A DNA stretch of 49,229 nt. Origin: a virus. The notes beneath the pieces are model-generated. The model did no database searches. It had not been told where the DNA came from and saw only the letters and a list, made by a program, of their open reading frames with translations. A program made the position numbers and the translations under genes. Position 1 is the stretch's first letter, and each line of letters starts with the position of its first letter. This document shows positions 30,883 to 40,655 of the stretch, in pieces. The DNA lies in the IMG/VR virus record IMGVR_UViG_3300020281_001072, positions 1 through 49,229 of that record; one strand, written 5' to 3'.

Positions 30883-31967
30883 GTGGTATACTATTATCAT
30901 TAGTAAGTCCAACAGCATCATTAGCACAGGGAGTCGGTGGAGTTAGTGCCACTGCAAATCCGATTGCGAACAGTTCTGGAAGTGTCACAAACCAAGCTAT
31001 ACAGGTCCTACAAGGTCCTTATGTAACAAATACTTATGGTGGTGGTGTATCATGTCAAGGTACTACACTTAACATGACACCGTACTTACAGTTTGCAGAT
31101 TCAAGGAAGCATCCTTGGGAAGATTTTTATAACGAACCACAATATAACTTAGCAGATAACGAAGGTAGAACAGTACAACAACAAGTAACAGTAAAGAACT
31201 ATCCTTGGGAAGAATGGTATGATGATCGTACCAAAGCAGATGGTACTAGATGGTTTGAAGATGGAGATGATATAACAATTATTCAAAATGTCCCTGCTGG
31301 TGATGGTGTACCTGATGCAGTCACTAATGGTGACCTTGCACCTACATGGTACAAACCTGTACGTACAGACATGAGGGCGAATCAGAGTTTCAACCTAGGA
31401 CTCTCTGCTACGCTTTCAATTCCACTTAACAGGGGTATGCAACGTAAGTGTGCTGAAGCAGCACAACATCAAAATGACTTAGTTGCTCAGACCGTTGCCA
31501 ACAAAAGATTAGATTTTGAAATCGCAAGACTAAAAAATTGTGGTGAACTTAAAAAATCTGGTATATTTTTCCATCCTAATTCACCATATGCATCCATATG
31601 TGCTGACGTTATAGTAACAAATCCAGGTGGTAAGATAACACCACATACACATACGTTCCCACAACCTAATTTTGAAGATCCTTCGTCTGCTTCAGACGTT
31701 TCTTCTCAGACTTCATCTTCTTCGCATGATTCTTCGCAAACGGGATCGCAAGAAGACCTTTCTTCAAACGATACTCATTCGTCTTCTTCTCAGATTCAGT
31801 CAAACGATAAGGGCTTTTTCCTAGGATTGCGTTTACCTTGGTCATCACCTGCTTCACAGCAGGTTTCACAACCCTCAGGAGCAGATCAGCTAGGGGTTTG
31901 GCAAGTAGGGCACTCGATGCAGCCACAGATGCTATCACCGCAGTCGTCGTCACAACCTGAGGACTAG
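30840..31967 (+). CDS. Exported protein, third of three; no canonical start codon
   Basis: About 375 residues from the codon at 30840. YKKCHRYNKHVYAVGGILL then SLVSPTASLA/QG looks like a complete signal peptide, yet no in-frame ATG, GTG or TTG lies before it until 30573, and the sequence upstream of 30840 reads as the previous gene's shadow. Mature domain includes a Trp-rich pair HPWEDFYNEP / YPWEEWYDD, a coiled region (QRKCAEAAQHQNDLVAQTVA) and Cys pairs. The C-terminal 100 residues are Ser-rich and antisense to a minus-strand gene. Frameshift from the upstream gene, rare start or a lost base are the alternatives; the 5' end is provisional. Confidence 0.55.
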   Translation, partial: YKKCHRYNKHVYAVGGILLSLVSPTASLAQGVGGVSATANPIANSSGSVTNQAIQVLQGPYVTNTYGGGVSCQGTTLNMTPYLQFADSRKHPWEDFYNEPQYNLADNEGRTVQQQVTVKNYPWEEWYDDRTKADGTRWFEDGDDITIIQNVPAGDGVPDAVTNGDLAPTWYKPVRTDMRANQSFNLGLSATLSIPLNRGMQRKCAEAAQHQNDLVAQTVANKRLDFEIARLKNCGELKKSGIFFHPNSPYASICADVIVTNPGGKITPHTHTFPQPNFEDPSSASDVSSQTSSSSHDSSQTGSQEDLSSNDTHSSSSQIQSNDKGFFLGLRLPWSSPASQQVSQPSGADQLGVWQVGHSMQPQMLSPQSSSQPED

Positions 31968-32643
31968 GTAGATACTGTTCTGCTATACCAATGTCCTCAT
32001 AGAGTGCTACACATATTTTTTTATTAAGGTTGTTAGGATCGGGTTGTAACTCGTGACCAACAACCTTTTCCTTTTCACTAGGTCCAATTGATCCTATTCT
32101 TGGATCTAAAGGACCAGGACATTCTGGATCACCTTCTGGTTCTTCTGTAGGAGGTGGTTCTGGTGTCTCAGGTGGTGTAACATCACCCGTATCTCCTGTA
32201 TCAACACCACCTTCTTGTTCTGGTTGTTCCTGATATATTGTCTCCCACAGTAAACTTCTAGCATCATAGTTAGGTGCGGTAAAGTATGGAGCACCAGCGT
32301 CACACAAAGTAGTCTGACCTTTGGGGTCATCGTTAACTAGATTCTTATTACTAGATGGATCTCTCTTAGCATTCTCTTTGTGTACTTTGACACAACCAGG
32401 CATATTAACTATAGGTGTACCTGCATTGATAGTTACAGGAACTGCTTGTGGTATTGCTTGTGATGGTTGAGTTACCCAGACACGAACATCTTGTATATTA
32501 CTATTCCGTATATTTGCAATCCTAGTACCATTAATACTTATGTTATTAATATCACTACCCTGAATCAATGGTATCCCTGTACCATTGACTTCAATTTTTT
32601 GAACTGCTTCATTACTATTAGTTGGTATAAAGGGAATGCTCAT
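31666..32643 (-). CDS. Hypothetical protein with Pro/Glu-rich linker and C-terminal membrane helix
   Basis: 325 residues, last of three minus-strand genes. N-terminal beta-like domain (MSIPFIPTNSNEAVQKIEVN), Cys-containing middle, a linker VTPPETPEPPPTEEPEGD, then TTTAVIASVAASSALLAKPL as a membrane helix and a strongly basic tail (KKMKSEKKRLKQTKD). Its last 302 nt overlap the oppositely oriented exported-protein gene. Possibly a membrane-linked structural or lysis protein; unrecognised. Confidence 0.65.
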   Translation of the reverse strand: MSIPFIPTNSNEAVQKIEVNGTGIPLIQGSDINNISINGTRIANIRNSNIQDVRVWVTQPSQAIPQAVPVTINAGTPIVNMPGCVKVHKENAKRDPSSNKNLVNDDPKGQTTLCDAGAPYFTAPNYDARSLLWETIYQEQPEQEGGVDTGDTGDVTPPETPEPPPTEEPEGDPECPGPLDPRIGSIGPSEKEKVVGHELQPDPNNLNKKICVALYEDIGIAEQYLPSPQVVTTTAVIASVAASSALLAKPLADLLLRVVKPAVKQVMTKVNAILGKSPYRLTESEKKTNEYRLKKGLLAIPFAKNHAKKMKSEKKRLKQTKDLQN

Positions 32644-32852
32644 TTTTCAGCAGCGTATAATGCAAATGTAGAAGTAGTTATAACAGTCATCATGTTTGCT
32701 ATGTGTTGTTTCACCTCAGAATCACATACTCTACCAGGTATAAAACAACCAAATATAGTTGCTCCTACTATTCCTAACTGGAATAAGATCACAACCCTTA
32801 TGAGGTTAATGACTTGTTTTTTGGTGTCTTTATTTTGGTTGAACAATGTCAC
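32640..32852 (-). CDS. Small two-helix membrane protein
   Basis: About 70 residues. Helices INLIRVVILFQLGIVGATIF and ANMMTVITTSTFALYA flank a short CFIPGRVC loop with two Cys. All candidate starts are non-ATG (TTG 32879, GTG 32852, TTG 32846); GTG 32852 is a compromise. Its stop overlaps the ATG at 32643. Two short helices fit a holin-like protein; unproven. Confidence 0.5.
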   Translation of the reverse strand: MTLFNQNKDTKKQVINLIRVVILFQLGIVGATIFGCFIPGRVCDSEVKQHIANMMTVITTSTFALYAAEK

Positions 32853-33093
32853 GATAGTTGCCGTTGGGATTAGGACCAAGGTTTGTCACAGGACCAGAAC
32901 TACTAGGCCATGCTTCTTTAATAGCAGCACGAACCTCCTCCCGAACTACCTGTTGTAGTTCAGTGAGTTCTGCTTCTCTTCTTTTCTGTGGACCATCATT
33001 CATATTGTCGATGACATGTCCTCCACCCACAATAGAACCAGTTCCAACTACTGCGGCTGCTGTAATTCCAGTGACCGTATCTCTTAGTTCCAT
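32830..33093 (-). CDS. Small hypothetical protein, first of minus-strand operon
   Basis: 87 residues. N-terminal hydrophobic Gly/Ala/Val stretch (VTGITAAAVVGTGSIVGGGH), then an amphipathic coiled helix (RREAELTELQQVVREEVRAA) and a Pro/Asn-rich tail. A late-type box lies upstream on the minus strand. No family recognised. Confidence 0.6.
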   Translation of the reverse strand: MELRDTVTGITAAAVVGTGSIVGGGHVIDNMNDGPQKRREAELTELQQVVREEVRAAIKEAWPSSSGPVTNLGPNPNGNYRDIVQPK

Positions 33094-33115
33094 TAGACCT
33101 TACTTTTCTATAGTT

Positions 33116-33125
33116 TATTTATTAT
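33116..33125 (-). promoter_or_regulatory. Late-promoter-like box ATAATAAATA, minus strand
   Basis: On the minus strand ATAATAAATA lies 22 nt before the 33093 start, back to back with the plus-strand copy at 33147. Confidence 0.5.
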
Positions 33126-33146
33126 GCAAAATGCCTAATCTAATGT

Positions 33147-33156
33147 ATAATAAATA
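33147..33156 (+). promoter_or_regulatory. Late-promoter-like box ATAATAAATA
   Basis: 33 nt before the giant structural gene at 33190. The identical decamer precedes psbA (42675) and the structural gene at 47506. Confidence 0.5.
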
Positions 33157-33189
33157 TATGTACAAGAAGTAATATTCGGAATACTTTTA

Positions 33190-36100
33190 ATGGGAACCTT
33201 CCGTAAGTCTCTTAAGCGTGGAGATACCTCTCGTCAAATTGAGGAAAATCTTAAGAAATTAAACAAAGATTTAAAAAGAACTGAGTCAGTTTTACCTACC
33301 GAGTCTGCAGAGACTGAGGGTAAAAAATTTGACTGGAGGAAGGAATTTTTTCCTGCAGAATCTGATCGTGTAACAGATGTTAAACATGCATTAGCAGAAG
33401 AAGTAAAAGAATTACGGGATGTTGTAGAAGCAAAAAAAGAGATACGTAATTTACAGAGAGTAGATAAGCATTTAGCAGGAGCAAACGCAGATTTTTATAG
33501 ACTTCGTGATGAGTTAGTTGAACAGATTAATACTGATTTTAATCTTCGTGAGATTGAAGCAAAGTTAGATGAGATATTAGGTGTCTATGGTAAACTTCAT
33601 CAAAGAATAGATGAGGGTTTATTAAATGAACCACCAGAGTCTGCACAAAATGGTGATCCATTAGCACCACTTGGTCAGAAGTTTGTTACCTTTGAACAAC
33701 TTAGGAATCATTACAGTCTATTCATTAATAGAATATCTAAGCAACTCTCCACTCTAGGTGGCGGTGGTGAAGTTAACTTCCGTTACTTGGATGATGTTGA
33801 TTGGGATGGTGCTGATGATGATGGTAAGTTTTTAAAATATAATCATAGTACAGAGAGATTTGAATTCGCTACCGTATCTGGTGGTGGAGGTGGTGGTGGA
33901 AGTATCGCTGGTATTGATACCACAGGTACATCATTCTTTAATAATATAAATGCTGCTGGAGTTGTAACTGCCACAGCATATTATGGTGATGGATCAAACT
34001 TAACTGGTATTGCAGGAACAACTATTGCTACCTATGCAAATGTAGCAGGGATTGCAACCTATGCAACCAATGCAGGTATAGCATCTAATGCAACCATTGC
34101 AACTGCTGCTGGTACTGCTGAAGTAGCAGGAACACTGACAACTTCTTCATCAGTTAATACTTCTGGTATTATCACTGCAGCAAACTTCTATGGTGATGGT
34201 TCAGGATTGACTGGTATTACTGCATCAGGAACTGGTGTTGTTATTCAGGAAGAAGGTAGTAATCTTGGAACAGCATCAACAATTAATTTTGTTGGTACAT
34301 CTGTTACAGCAACCTTCAGTAGTGGTACAGCAACAATTAGTCTCACAGATAATGTTGGGACTGCTGGTACAGGAGCACTTGCTGGTATTGATACCACAGG
34401 TGATTCAGTTTTTACTAATATAAATGCGTCTGGAATTGTTACATCTTTAGGTGGATTTAGTGGTAATATCACAGGTACTGGTGCAACATTTACTTCAATC
34501 ACTGGTGCTTTAACGGGGGATGTTACTGGTACTGCTTCATTAGCACAAGGATTATCTGGTTCACCTACCATAACGGTTACTGGTATTGGTGCTTCAAGTA
34601 TTAATTCTACTGGTATTGTAACTGCTAGTGCATTCTATGGAGATGGATCTAATCTTACAGGTCTTGTATTTGGTGGTGGTACTGTATTCAGTGGTATTGT
34701 TACCTTCCAATCTAATGCGGAATGGGGAGAGAATGATAAGGCAGCGTTCGGTACAAATGCAGATCTTCAACTTTATAATGATGGTTCGGCATCATATGTG
34801 TCAGAGACAGGTACAGGAGATTTAATATTAAATTCAAACGGAACGAATATAAATCTTAAGTTTAATAATAGTGATCTTGCTGCTAAGTTCCAGATTGATG
34901 CAGGTATAGATCTCTACTATGATAATGTAAGTAAGATGGCAATCCTGAGTACAGGTGCTACTACTTACGGTACTCATAGAGCATCTGAATTTGTAGGTGG
35001 TGGTTCAGGTATAACTGGATTAAGTACATCACAACTTAGTGGATGGGAAAACATTCCAATTGGAATAGCAAGTAATACTAGTATTGTTACTAGTGGAATT
35101 ATTACTGCTGCAGGTTTTAATGGTGCATATACTGGAGATGGATCTGCTTTAACTGGTATTGCTACACCAGGATATGTTGATGCTGCTGTTGCTGGTATCG
35201 TATCTTCAGCACCTGCAACTTTGGATACATTGAATGAATTAGCTGCAGCATTGGGAGACGATCCAAACTTCAGCACTTCAATGACCAATTTGATTGGTAC
35301 AAAAGCATCTCTCGCTGGAGCAGCATTCACTGGAAATGTAACTTCTACAGGATATGTTAGTGCTGCGTCTACTGCTGGTATAGGTGGTAGGTTATATGCA
35401 AATGAGAGAGTTTATATTGGTCCTGATAATGCATTCCATTTATCTTATGCTACTGTAGGTAATCCTGTAACAGAAAGATATTGTTATATTGATGGTGGAC
35501 ATGCTTATGGTGATACTGTATTAAGAGTTAGACATACAAACGGTGGTAAAGTTGAGATTACTAATGCAGGTAATCTAAAGTCTGCTGTCTTTGATGGACA
35601 AGGATCTGCTGAACTCTACTATGGGGATGTTAAGCGTCTTGAAACTTCAAATACGGGTGCTAATGTTATAGGAATCCTTAGTGCAACAGGACAAATAAAG
35701 TCTGACACATTAGATGTTACTGGTAATATTTCTGGTGGTAGTTCTATAACTGCTGCGAATAAGTTCTATGGTAATCTTGTAGGTAATGTAACTGGTGATT
35801 TAACTGGTGGACTTATAGGTACAGGTGATATTGGTGCTACAAATATCAATGCTCTTGGTATAGGTACATTCCAGTCTGCTGAGATTAGGAATTTAAGATT
35901 AGGAACATATGGAACAAATAATATTTACGGTGTAGGTGGTCCTTTATATCTCGATTCAGAAGTTGCTCAAGTTGATATTGTTAATCATCTTAAGGTTAGT
36001 GGTATAGCAACCTTCCATAAAGATGCAGTATTTACTCAAGATGTTGTTGGTTTATCCAGTGCAAACTTTACTGGAATTGTTACAGCACAGAAGTTTGTTG

Positions 36101-38529
36101 GTGATGGTTCATTACTTACTGGTATAGGTGTTACTCTTGCTCTTAATGATCTAAGCAATGTTAATGCTGGAACACCAACTGATGGTCATGTTCTTAAGTG
36201 GGATAACTCTTCTGGTAAGTGGGTTGCTGCTGCTGATTTAACTGGTTCTGGTGGAGCAGGTATTGCATTGACATCATTGTCTGCATCTAACGCAGCACCT
36301 GCTGGTATTGCAACCTTTAATTATAATAATACAACTGGTGTATTTACATATACTCCTGTAGATCTCAGTAGTTATCTGACAAATTCAATTAGTCAGAATG
36401 TATCAATGAGTAATGGGTATACGTTTACCTACGACTCATCTGCTGTTGCTAGATTTGGTAGTGTTGGTGCAAGTAATTATGGTGATATATTCTGGGGTAC
36501 TAATAATTCTACTACTGGACTTCATGTAATTAATAGTGATACTGATGGTGGTTTATATCTTACAAACAGTGGTACAGGTGGAGTATTCATTAGATTTAAT
36601 GGTGAGAATCAAGCATCATTTATTCCTAATGGTGCAGCGAATCTGTTCTTTAATAATGTACTTAAGTTCTCTACAACTGAAGAAGGTATATCCATAGCAG
36701 GTGATACAGTATCAACTGGTGCTGCTAACTTTGCTGGAATTGTTACTTCTGTTGCTGGATTTAAGGGAGATCTTACAGGAACTGCAAGTTATGCAACCAA
36801 TTGTGGAGTCGCAAGTACTTCAAACTATGCTACCAATGCATTGTCAGCAAATACTGCTGGTACTGCAGGTGGATTAACAGGTGATCCTTCAGTTACAGTT
36901 ACACAATTAAATACTCTTGGTGATGCTTATGTTGGTGCTGGACGATCAATGTATGTTGGTGGTGTCCTAGGTGTTAGGGATAATGTTCAGATCACTGGTC
37001 AGTCTCCAATATTAAAATTAGAAGATGATCAATACTTTAAGAAGACTGCTACCTTCCATATGGATGGTAACACAAGTGATGGTTTAACTATTGGTCTTAG
37101 ATTAGATAACAATGCATCTAACTTTAGAATTTGTGATGAAGGTAGTGGATCAATAGGAACTAGCTTCCTTAATATTACAGGTGGTAATCCAAGTAATGCT
37201 GACTACGGTAACGTAGGTATCAATAGTGCAATACCCAAGTATCAACTTGATGTTCATGGAGATGCTAGATTCACACAAGCAATTACGGGTAACTTAACTG
37301 GTAATGCAACAGGATTAAGTGGCACACCTACTATTGATGTTGCAAACGTAACTGCTGGTATTATAACTGCAAATAATTTTGTTGGTGATGGATCAGGATT
37401 AACTAATGTTACTGCTGCTGGATCTGGTGTTGTTATACAAGAAGAAGGATCTGCTGTTGGAACTGCAGCAACAGTTAACTTTGTTGGTACAGGTATAACT
37501 GCAACTATATCAGGTGGTGTTGCTAAAGTTGAGGTAACTCAAGATTGGGCAAACAAAGCAGGAATGGCAAATGATGTCGTTGATAATGCTAAGTTATATC
37601 TTGGTGATAGTACTGCTAGTAACCTATACGTAGATGGTAAGATTGGTATAGGAACTACATGGTCTAACACATACTCAATCAATGCTACTGGTAAGGCAAG
37701 ATTCTATGGTGGACATATCTGGATGCCTTGGAATTCCAGTGGAAGTTTGGTCATGGAGAATGCCCATGATGCATATGCTGCTCTGTATACAAGTGGTAAG
37801 AATCATCTTGTTATACAAAATTCAGGTACATTAAGTATAGGTAGGACAACACCTGATGGTAATGCAGGGGTGTCTATTAATAGTTCAGTATCTATTGCTG
37901 GTTCTGTAACCTCTGCTAATACATTCTATGGTGATGGTTCTGGATTAACTGGAGTTACTGCTACTGGAACTGGTGTTGCTATTTGGGATGAGGGATCTGT
38001 TACTGGTACTGCTACTACACTTAATTTTGTAGGTGCTGGTATTACTGCAAGTGTTGCTTCTGGAACAGCAACTATTACAGTCACCAATGCTTCTCAGGGT
38101 TTATGGGAGACAGATGCTGCTGGTATTCATACCACATCTAAAGCAGGTATAGGTACTGATAAAGTTCAAGCATCTGCACAACTTCAAGTTGGTGCTACTT
38201 ATGGTGTTCATTCTGGAGTTGGAACATTTGCTGGAACTGCTGGTACTCCTGCAGATTTAGATTCATTTAATAAATCAACTGATAACTTTAAGACTGCTGA
38301 GTATACATTGCATATTGGTTTTGGTACTTACATGCAATCGCAGAAAGTTCTTCTCATGCAAGATGGAACAAATACATATTCTAGTGAATATGCAGTAATG
38401 CATACACCAGGACAGGTAGTATCTGTTGGATCTACAATCTCTGGTAATGATGTTAAGTTACAAGCAACTCCTGTATCAGGAATCAATGGTTTAATTACTT
38501 ACAGATTTGTAAGGGGAACACTGGTTTAA
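33190..38529 (+). CDS. Very large repetitive virion structural protein, tail-fibre-like
   Basis: 1779 residues. N-terminus (1-150) is charged coiled coil (EENLKKLNKDLKRTES; AKLDEILGVYGKLHQRIDE), a short domain containing FRYLDDVDWDGADDDGKFL, then a poly-Gly hinge near 235. The body is built of repeats: seven blocks with the core Y/F-GDGS-x-LTG (near 33980, 34190, 34640, 35130, 36100, 37385, 37930), three followed by SGTGVVIQEEGS-like segments, and Ala/Thr ladders such as AGIATYATNAG. The C-terminus ends in a compact domain (VSGINGLITYRFVRG). This architecture suits an extended adhesin or fibre on the virion; a receptor is unknown. Confidence 0.85.
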   Translation: MGTFRKSLKRGDTSRQIEENLKKLNKDLKRTESVLPTESAETEGKKFDWRKEFFPAESDRVTDVKHALAEEVKELRDVVEAKKEIRNLQRVDKHLAGANADFYRLRDELVEQINTDFNLREIEAKLDEILGVYGKLHQRIDEGLLNEPPESAQNGDPLAPLGQKFVTFEQLRNHYSLFINRISKQLSTLGGGGEVNFRYLDDVDWDGADDDGKFLKYNHSTERFEFATVSGGGGGGGSIAGIDTTGTSFFNNINAAGVVTATAYYGDGSNLTGIAGTTIATYANVAGIATYATNAGIASNATIATAAGTAEVAGTLTTSSSVNTSGIITAANFYGDGSGLTGITASGTGVVIQEEGSNLGTASTINFVGTSVTATFSSGTATISLTDNVGTAGTGALAGIDTTGDSVFTNINASGIVTSLGGFSGNITGTGATFTSITGALTGDVTGTASLAQGLSGSPTITVTGIGASSINSTGIVTASAFYGDGSNLTGLVFGGGTVFSGIVTFQSNAEWGENDKAAFGTNADLQLYNDGSASYVSETGTGDLILNSNGTNINLKFNNSDLAAKFQIDAGIDLYYDNVSKMAILSTGATTYGTHRASEFVGGGSGITGLSTSQLSGWENIPIGIASNTSIVTSGIITAAGFNGAYTGDGSALTGIATPGYVDAAVAGIVSSAPATLDTLNELAAALGDDPNFSTSMTNLIGTKASLAGAAFTGNVTSTGYVSAASTAGIGGRLYANERVYIGPDNAFHLSYATVGNPVTERYCYIDGGHAYGDTVLRVRHTNGGKVEITNAGNLKSAVFDGQGSAELYYGDVKRLETSNTGANVIGILSATGQIKSDTLDVTGNISGGSSITAANKFYGNLVGNVTGDLTGGLIGTGDIGATNINALGIGTFQSAEIRNLRLGTYGTNNIYGVGGPLYLDSEVAQVDIVNHLKVSGIATFHKDAVFTQDVVGLSSANFTGIVTAQKFVGDGSLLTGIGVTLALNDLSNVNAGTPTDGHVLKWDNSSGKWVAAADLTGSGGAGIALTSLSASNAAPAGIATFNYNNTTGVFTYTPVDLSSYLTNSISQNVSMSNGYTFTYDSSAVARFGSVGASNYGDIFWGTNNSTTGLHVINSDTDGGLYLTNSGTGGVFIRFNGENQASFIPNGAANLFFNNVLKFSTTEEGISIAGDTVSTGAANFAGIVTSVAGFKGDLTGTASYATNCGVASTSNYATNALSANTAGTAGGLTGDPSVTVTQLNTLGDAYVGAGRSMYVGGVLGVRDNVQITGQSPILKLEDDQYFKKTATFHMDGNTSDGLTIGLRLDNNASNFRICDEGSGSIGTSFLNITGGNPSNADYGNVGINSAIPKYQLDVHGDARFTQAITGNLTGNATGLSGTPTIDVANVTAGIITANNFVGDGSGLTNVTAAGSGVVIQEEGSAVGTAATVNFVGTGITATISGGVAKVEVTQDWANKAGMANDVVDNAKLYLGDSTASNLYVDGKIGIGTTWSNTYSINATGKARFYGGHIWMPWNSSGSLVMENAHDAYAALYTSGKNHLVIQNSGTLSIGRTTPDGNAGVSINSSVSIAGSVTSANTFYGDGSGLTGVTATGTGVAIWDEGSVTGTATTLNFVGAGITASVASGTATITVTNASQGLWETDAAGIHTTSKAGIGTDKVQASAQLQVGATYGVHSGVGTFAGTAGTPADLDSFNKSTDNFKTAEYTLHIGFGTYMQSQKVLLMQDGTNTYSSEYAVMHTPGQVVSVGSTISGNDVKLQATPVSGINGLITYRFVRGTLV

Positions 38530-38535
38530 AGTATT

Positions 38536-40635
38536 ATGTCGAAGAAGCGTTATGCCGTCGGATGTACTGCTCCAGATGATTGGAAGTACATTCATGAAGA
38601 GTTAAGTAAAGATGGTTCCTTAGAAGATAATATACCATCTGAAGCAATTACAGTAGATGATTTAAAAGAACATAGTGCAACTAGAGCAGTTTATATGCTC
38701 ACAGATGAGGAAGCAGAGGATGTTAAAAAACATCCTAAAGTTTTATATGTAAACTTAGCACAGGAAGATTACTCTCCTCCTGCTGATGAGTTAATGTCGG
38801 ATCAGACATTTAGATATGCACAAACAGTAAAGAACCATAGAGATTATTATGAATTACCTTCCACACCTGATGATACTGATCTGAGACGTACAGGGTTTCA
38901 ACTTTATAGACATTCACAATTAGATGATCCTTGGCCTCATACTTCTACTGGAGATAATACAGTTTTAAATAATAGAATTTTGCATGAGGGTGATGGTAGA
39001 GATGTTGATCTTATTGTATGTGATGAAGGATGTTGGTTTGGTCATGTAGAATTTCAAACTGATAGTAATGGTGGTGGACCTGATAATTACATAGATGGTA
39101 ATGTATTAACTAGAAGTGGTATATCAACTACTAGTGGTACATGTGACCTATGTGATTTAATTTTAGAAGCACCGTACTATCTTGACCCAGACTTTTTTAA
39201 TGCATCTCCAAGTACTAGATTAGAGACTAGATGGGATGGAACTACTGTTCCTGTTGAGTCAGTAGCAAGGAACTGGTGGAGATTTAGTAGTGCATCATAT
39301 CGTTCAGTTGGATTCTCTACATTTGGAACTGCAAATGTAAGTACAAGTTATAGTAGGATTAGATGTAATGGTACAAATGATTCTCTAGCAACCAATGGAA
39401 GTTATCATGGCACACAATGTATGGGTGCTAGTTGTGGTAGGACACAGGGTTGGGCATTCAATGCTAACAAATGGAATTTAAATTTATATGGTGGTTATGG
39501 GTCTGGTATTGAAGCAGGATTTGATGCTCAGAAGTTGTTCCATCAAATGAAACCAGTTAATCCTAAGTATGGTACTCAAGATCCAACAGTCTCAAGTAAC
39601 AGTTGGGGATATCGTGCAGTACCACAAGATGAGGCATATTATTATTATCATGGAGATACTAATGGTGTCTCTTATTCTTCATCTGCTAATCGTAGTCCCT
39701 ATAGTTCTAGTAATACTAAACCTGGATTTATGAGGTGGATTGGTTATCATGGTGATGGTTACAGGTGCAAGGGTCAATTATTCCCAGACAGTATGACACA
39801 AGCTGCTGATGAATTAATTGAGTCTGGTGTTATATTTGTTTGTGCTGCTGGTAATAGTAATCAGAAGCAAGTTAGTTGGGATCATCCTGACTTTGATAAT
39901 TACTGGAATACTGGTGCAGGTGTTACTGTTGGTAGAAATAATTTTTATGAGTTTGGAAAACAAACGTATCCTTATACTAATAGAAGAGGATTCCCACAGC
40001 ATGCAGGGATGACAAGATCTGGTGTAGGTGGAACAGTATATACTTATCCAGCAATTAATATTGGTGCTCTTGATGATGGTTATGGACTTGAAGATGGGGT
40101 ATATAAAGAGAGGAAAGTAAATTATAGTGATATGGGTAATGAGATTGATTGTTATGCTGCTGCTGATGGTATAATTACAGCAGTCAATTCTACTTCAGGT
40201 ACTACAAGACGGGATACGTATACTAATAGCAGTTATAGTAGTTGGGTTGATGGTAGATTTAGTGGAACCAGTGCTGCTTGTCCTGTAGCAGCAGGTATGA
40301 TTACTACCAAGATGCAATACAATAGAGATTGGACTTGGGAGGATGTTAGGAATTGGTTAAAGGGTAAAAACCAACCAGTTGGTGTTGCTACTGTTGGTAT
40401 TAATACTAGTGGTGAGTTTCATCATGGATCAGATACTCAGGTTTCTGGTGCAGGTGATATTAGTACTGGTCCTTGGTCAGATACTAATAGTTTAGAGGGT
40501 TCTTATCCTGCAATTATTTGGGATGCTCCTACTGGTAACGAGGATGGTCCTGACGAGACACCAAATGCTAAGACCATTAGTGGTCAAGGTATGAGATTCA
40601 CAGGTGGTGGATTAAAAATAGTTTACCGTTCATAA
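38536..40635 (+). CDS. Subtilisin-like serine protease (S8), virion-associated
   Basis: 699 residues. The catalytic triad is complete: D163 (LIVCDEG), H291 (SYHGTQCMG), S579 (SGTSAACPVAAG), with oxyanion Asn440 in CAAGNSN. N-terminal residues 1-85 resemble a propeptide (AVYMLTDEEAEDVKKHPKVL). No Sec signal peptide is seen. Six bases behind the giant structural gene and before a fibre gene, so it probably acts on or in the virion: processing of fibre precursors or degradation of host surface protein. Which of these is inference. Confidence 0.92.
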   Translation: MSKKRYAVGCTAPDDWKYIHEELSKDGSLEDNIPSEAITVDDLKEHSATRAVYMLTDEEAEDVKKHPKVLYVNLAQEDYSPPADELMSDQTFRYAQTVKNHRDYYELPSTPDDTDLRRTGFQLYRHSQLDDPWPHTSTGDNTVLNNRILHEGDGRDVDLIVCDEGCWFGHVEFQTDSNGGGPDNYIDGNVLTRSGISTTSGTCDLCDLILEAPYYLDPDFFNASPSTRLETRWDGTTVPVESVARNWWRFSSASYRSVGFSTFGTANVSTSYSRIRCNGTNDSLATNGSYHGTQCMGASCGRTQGWAFNANKWNLNLYGGYGSGIEAGFDAQKLFHQMKPVNPKYGTQDPTVSSNSWGYRAVPQDEAYYYYHGDTNGVSYSSSANRSPYSSSNTKPGFMRWIGYHGDGYRCKGQLFPDSMTQAADELIESGVIFVCAAGNSNQKQVSWDHPDFDNYWNTGAGVTVGRNNFYEFGKQTYPYTNRRGFPQHAGMTRSGVGGTVYTYPAINIGALDDGYGLEDGVYKERKVNYSDMGNEIDCYAAADGIITAVNSTSGTTRRDTYTNSSYSSWVDGRFSGTSAACPVAAGMITTKMQYNRDWTWEDVRNWLKGKNQPVGVATVGINTSGEFHHGSDTQVSGAGDISTGPWSDTNSLEGSYPAIIWDAPTGNEDGPDETPNAKTISGQGMRFTGGGLKIVYRS

Positions 40636-40638
40636 ATA
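40631..40638 (+). promoter_or_regulatory. Late-promoter-like box CATAAATA
   Basis: Overlaps the protease stop, 17 nt before the next start (40656). Confidence 0.5.
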
Positions 40639-40655
40639 CATAAAAACAAATACCA

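Noticed and set aside
32467-32958. 163-residue plus-strand frame opposite the minus-strand genes
   Set aside because: Antisense shadow of three minus-strand genes that have coupled overlaps, a promoter box and sensible protein features.
33900-38100. Repeated segments that might be a CRISPR array
   Set aside because: Repeats are in frame, irregularly spaced, degenerate and encode the GDGS-LTG protein modules; no direct-repeat/spacer periodicity.
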